Assembly (NCBI GenBank): GCA_020342025.1
Contig: CP070840.1
Span: 1,637,384 to 1,644,578, forward strand
Reading direction: 5' to 3'
Origin: Deltaproteobacteria bacterium
GTDB lineage: Bacteria > Desulfobacterota > DSM-4660 > Desulfatiglandales > HGW-15
Length of the DNA: 7,195 bases
Shown: piece after piece, positions 4,966-7,195 of the stretch
How positions within the stretch are numbered: position 1 is the stretch's first letter
How the letters are laid out: every line of letters starts with the position of its first letter
Made by a program: the position numbers and the translations under genes
Notes under the pieces: generated by a model
Told to the model about the DNA's origin: nothing
Databases searched by the model: none
What the model saw: the letters and a program-made list of their open reading frames with translations, nothing else

Positions 4966-5991
4966 ATGAAAGTGAAAATTTGGTTTTTGGTCTTTTTTCT
5001 TGTGATCACCCTGGGCGTGTTTTTTCTTCCTGGGGGCAATTCCGCGCAGGCAGGGCCCATAGAACTCAGATATGCTAACCTTTTCCCTCCTGTACATTTA
5101 CATTCCAAAGCATTTGAGGCCTGGGGAAGTAAGATAGAAAAACTGACTGGCGGTAAGGTAAAATTCACCTATTTTCACGGTGGGACTTTACTCAAGGGAG
5201 ACAAGATTTATGATGGGACCCTGAAAGGGATAACCGACGTAGGAATGTCCGTTCTCGGGTACAGCCGAGGTGTCTTTCCTGCCCTGGAGGCGATCGACCT
5301 CCCCATGGGTTACACCAGTGGGATGGTGGCCACCTTGGTCATCAATGACTATGTGAAGAAATTCAAGCTCGATGAACTTCGTGATGTGAAGGTCCTCTAT
5401 ATGCATGCACATGGACCCGGCATTCTCCACAGCAAGAAGACGGTGCGCAAAATGGAGGATCTCAAGGGTCTGAAGATCCGCTCCTATGGCTTTAACGCGA
5501 GGGTTGCGGAAATGCTGGGCGGCGTTCCGGTCGCCATGCCCCAGCCGGGGGTCTATGAGGCACTCCAGAAGGGTGTGGTGGACGCCTCTCTAAGCCCCTA
5601 TGAGGTGCTAGCGGGATGGAAACAGGCCGAGGTGATCAAATGTACTGTCGAGGCCTGGGGTATTGGTTACACGGCTGGCTTCTTCGTATTCATGAACCTC
5701 AAGAAGTGGAAATCCCTGCCCTACGATGTGCAAGCCGTCATGGAGCAGGTCAGCGAAGAGTGGATTCCCAAAACGGGTGAGACGTGGATTACACTGGACA
5801 AATTGGGCAAGCAGGCTACCCTTAAGCGGGGTAATGAGATCTTTACCCTCTCTGCCGAGGAAGATGCCCGCTGGTCCGATGCCGTTCAGCCCGTGATCGG
5901 TATGTACATTAAGGACAAGAAAGCCATGGGACTCCCGGCTGAGGAATACGTGAATACCATAAGGGATTTGATCAAAAAGCACAGCAAATAG
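4966..5991 (+). CDS. dctP: TRAP transporter substrate-binding protein (DctP family)
   Basis: A 341-residue periplasmic solute-binding protein that captures an organic acid and delivers it to a DctQM permease. Residues 1-29 form a Sec signal peptide: KVK at the N-terminus, a long hydrophobic core, and AQA before a likely cleavage at 29/30. The family signature runs LKGLKIRSYGFNARVAEMLG (167-186), then GVPVAMPQPGVYEALQKGVVDASLSP (186-211). R172 is at the position of the arginine that binds the substrate carboxylate in characterised TRAP proteins, so a carboxylate ligand is expected. Length is typical (about 330-350). GGGGG lies 6 nt before the ATG. The gene is alone between its own promoter and a strong terminator, and is transcribed away from the permease pair, which is presumably its partner. 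The family's usual TQENP-like segment reads DASLSP here, pointing to a non-dicarboxylate ligand, but that is inference. Confidence 0.96.
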   Translation: MKVKIWFLVFFLVITLGVFFLPGGNSAQAGPIELRYANLFPPVHLHSKAFEAWGSKIEKLTGGKVKFTYFHGGTLLKGDKIYDGTLKGITDVGMSVLGYSRGVFPALEAIDLPMGYTSGMVATLVINDYVKKFKLDELRDVKVLYMHAHGPGILHSKKTVRKMEDLKGLKIRSYGFNARVAEMLGGVPVAMPQPGVYEALQKGVVDASLSPYEVLAGWKQAEVIKCTVEAWGIGYTAGFFVFMNLKKWKSLPYDVQAVMEQVSEEWIPKTGETWITLDKLGKQATLKRGNEIFTLSAEEDARWSDAVQPVIGMYIKDKKAMGLPAEEYVNTIRDLIKKHSK

Positions 5992-6008
5992 TTCCTACCC
6001 TGACGAGC

Positions 6009-6048
6009 AAAGGGGTTGCCAACCGATCCGTCATGGCAACCCCTTTTT
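6009..6048 (+). terminator. intrinsic terminator after dctP
   Basis: AAAGGGGTTGCCA (6009-6021) and TGGCAACCCCTTT (6034-6046) form a perfect 13-bp stem with a 12-nt loop, running into five Ts and CTT. It starts 17 bp past the dctP stop. It should end dctP transcription, making iorA dependent on its own promoter. Confidence 0.93.
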
Positions 6049-6071
6049 CTTGTGGGGCTCCCAAATCTCTC

Positions 6072-6087
6072 ATCCTGACCCCAGGAT
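6072..6087. promoter_or_regulatory. short dyad ATCCTG-ACCC-CAGGAT in the dctP-iorA gap
   Basis: Six perfect pairs around 4 nt, about 100 bp upstream of the putative iorA promoter. It could be an operator or a minor hairpin. The rest of the gap up to 6175 shows nothing I can assign. Confidence 0.25.
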
Positions 6088-6175
6088 TATGTTTGCGATC
6101 TCTCCCTATTTCGCCCCATTCTTGTTTTGATGATCTCCTTCAGCCTGTCAAACGCCGGCCAGATTGCGCTTGGTA

Positions 6176-6211
6176 TTTTGGCTTGACACCCCATCGCCGA
6201 TTGACTACAGG
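6176..6211 (+). promoter_or_regulatory. putative promoter of iorA
   Basis: TTTTGGCTTGACAC (6176-6189) repeats the dctP upstream string exactly. Its TTGACA is at 6183-6188, and TACAGG (6206-6211) lies 17 bp further on as a weak -10. The start codon is 50 bp downstream. It lies after the dctP terminator, where a promoter is needed. Confidence 0.45.
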
Positions 6212-6260
6212 TAATTGAAAATACGGACGAAAATTCTGAAGACACTTCGAGGAGAGCAAA

Positions 6261-7195
6261 ATGCATAAACTCCTTTTAGATGCACCAGGAAAAGAGATGC
6301 TCCTACTGGGCAATGAGGCCATTGCCCGTGGCGCCCTGGAAGCGGGCGTCGCCTTTGCCACCTGCTATCCCGGCACACCCTCTTCCGAGATCCCGGAGCA
6401 ATTTTTCGCAATCAGCAAGGAGACCGACCTGTACTTTGAGTACTCCACCAATGAGAAGGTGGCCCTGGAGGTGGGAGCCGGAGCCGCCATATCGGGTCTG
6501 AGGACCATGGTCACCATGAAGCACGTGGGTTTGAATGTGGCTGCCGATCCCCTAATGACCCTGGCCTATGAGGGGGTCAAAGGGGGCATGGTCATTGTGA
6601 GCGCAGATGATCCCTCCCTGTTTTCCAGTCAGAATGAGCAAGACAATCGCTATTACGCCCGTTTGGCCTCCCTTCCCATGCTAGAGCCAACAAACACCCA
6701 GGAAATGAAAGACCTCACCATTGCGGCCTTTAATCTGTCAGAGGAACTGCAACTTCCCGTTATCTTGAGGACCACGACCAGGTTGAACCACATCAGGGGG
6801 GTGGTGAAGCTGGGAAACTTAATGCCTGTTCAAAGTAAGGCGACCTTTGAAAAGAATCCCTTCCATTGGGTGGCCGTGCCCGCAGTCTCAAGAAAGCTCC
6901 ATCATCTCCTTTTGGAAAGATATGACCGTGCCACGGATCTATCGGAGAAGTCCCCGTACAATGAGATCCTCGGTGACGGGAAATGGGGTGTTGTGGCCAA
7001 CGGCGTGAGTATGAACTATGTGAGAGACGCGGTGGCCGATTTGAATGTGGCCCAAAAGGTGAGCTTCCTTAAGCTTGGATTTTCCTGGCCCCTGCCGAGA
7101 AAGCTTTGTGCAAAGTTCCTCAGCCAGGTGGAGAAGGTATTGGTGGTCGAAGAACTGGAACCCGTCATGGAGAATGACCTGAAGGCGATCGCCCA
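6261..7195 (+). CDS. iorA: indolepyruvate:ferredoxin oxidoreductase alpha subunit, N-terminal half (cut by window edge)
   Basis: The first 311 residues of an IorA-type thiamine-diphosphate enzyme, which oxidatively decarboxylates arylpyruvates (or other 2-oxoacids in some homologues) to acyl-CoA, CO2 and reduced ferredoxin together with IorB. Family signatures are LLLGNEAIARGALEAGV (14-30), the YPGTPSSEI segment (36-44), EYSTNEKVALEVGAGAA (60-76, with the conserved Glu-rich cofactor-activating region), MKHVGLNVAADPLMTLAY (86-103), the VSADDPSLFSSQNEQDNR segment (113-130), and LEEL-type strands near 294-300 that begin the second transketolase-like domain. Full-length IorA is about 600 residues and ends in two [4Fe-4S] ferredoxin motifs, which are beyond the window, as would be iorB. 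The ATG follows GAGGAG by 6 nt. No stop occurs before the edge. Arylpyruvate specificity is family knowledge; the true substrate here is uncertain. Confidence 0.93.
   Translation, partial: MHKLLLDAPGKEMLLLGNEAIARGALEAGVAFATCYPGTPSSEIPEQFFAISKETDLYFEYSTNEKVALEVGAGAAISGLRTMVTMKHVGLNVAADPLMTLAYEGVKGGMVIVSADDPSLFSSQNEQDNRYYARLASLPMLEPTNTQEMKDLTIAAFNLSEELQLPVILRTTTRLNHIRGVVKLGNLMPVQSKATFEKNPFHWVAVPAVSRKLHHLLLERYDRATDLSEKSPYNEILGDGKWGVVANGVSMNYVRDAVADLNVAQKVSFLKLGFSWPLPRKLCAKFLSQVEKVLVVEELEPVMENDLKAIA

Overview
The window reads as a catabolic locus of an anaerobic bacterium, most likely a Desulfobacterota (deltaproteobacterial) sulfate reducer or syntroph. This is inferred from gene content: a TRAP transporter, two acyl/aryl-CoA ligases and an IorA-type 2-oxoacid:ferredoxin oxidoreductase. 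Moderate GC and the repeat-rich intergenic regions fit. No marker gene is present, so the taxonomic call is tentative.

Layout. The left part (1-4330) is one apparent minus-strand operon. In transcription order it holds dctQ (small TRAP permease subunit, GTG start), dctM (large TRAP permease, 4-nt overlap with dctQ), a PaaK-type phenylacetate-CoA ligase homologue, a 60-residue helical protein of unknown function, and the N-terminal 193 residues of a second, FadD/acyl-CoA-synthetase-type AMP-dependent ligase that runs off the left edge. A 635-bp divergent intergenic region (4331-4965) separates this operon from plus-strand dctP (TRAP periplasmic binding protein). dctP ends in a strong intrinsic terminator. 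After it comes the first 311 residues of an indolepyruvate:ferredoxin oxidoreductase alpha subunit (iorA), which runs off the right edge.

How the genes may work together (inference). DctP captures an organic acid in the periplasm and DctQM imports it. One or both CoA ligases activate it, or its downstream acid, to a thioester. IorA, with an IorB expected outside the window, oxidatively decarboxylates an aryl- or other 2-oxoacid to an acyl-CoA and delivers electrons to ferredoxin. Aromatic acids or aromatic-amino-acid-derived arylpyruvates and arylacetates are a plausible substrate class, but no gene here proves it.

Non-coding structure is the most unusual part. The two wide gaps in the operon (dctM-paaK and paaK-small gene) are each filled by a pair of oppositely oriented octamer arrays with consensus TGGAGTAT. 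The arms abut the upstream stop codon and lie just before the next gene's ribosome-binding site. The divergent region holds a nested palindrome (4471-4537), a 72-nt sequence able to fold as a three-way junction (4559-4630), 10-bp-phased TCTAA repeats in front of dctQ, and a 15-bp palindrome in front of dctP. A 14-bp string containing TTGACA is shared exactly between the putative dctP and iorA promoters.
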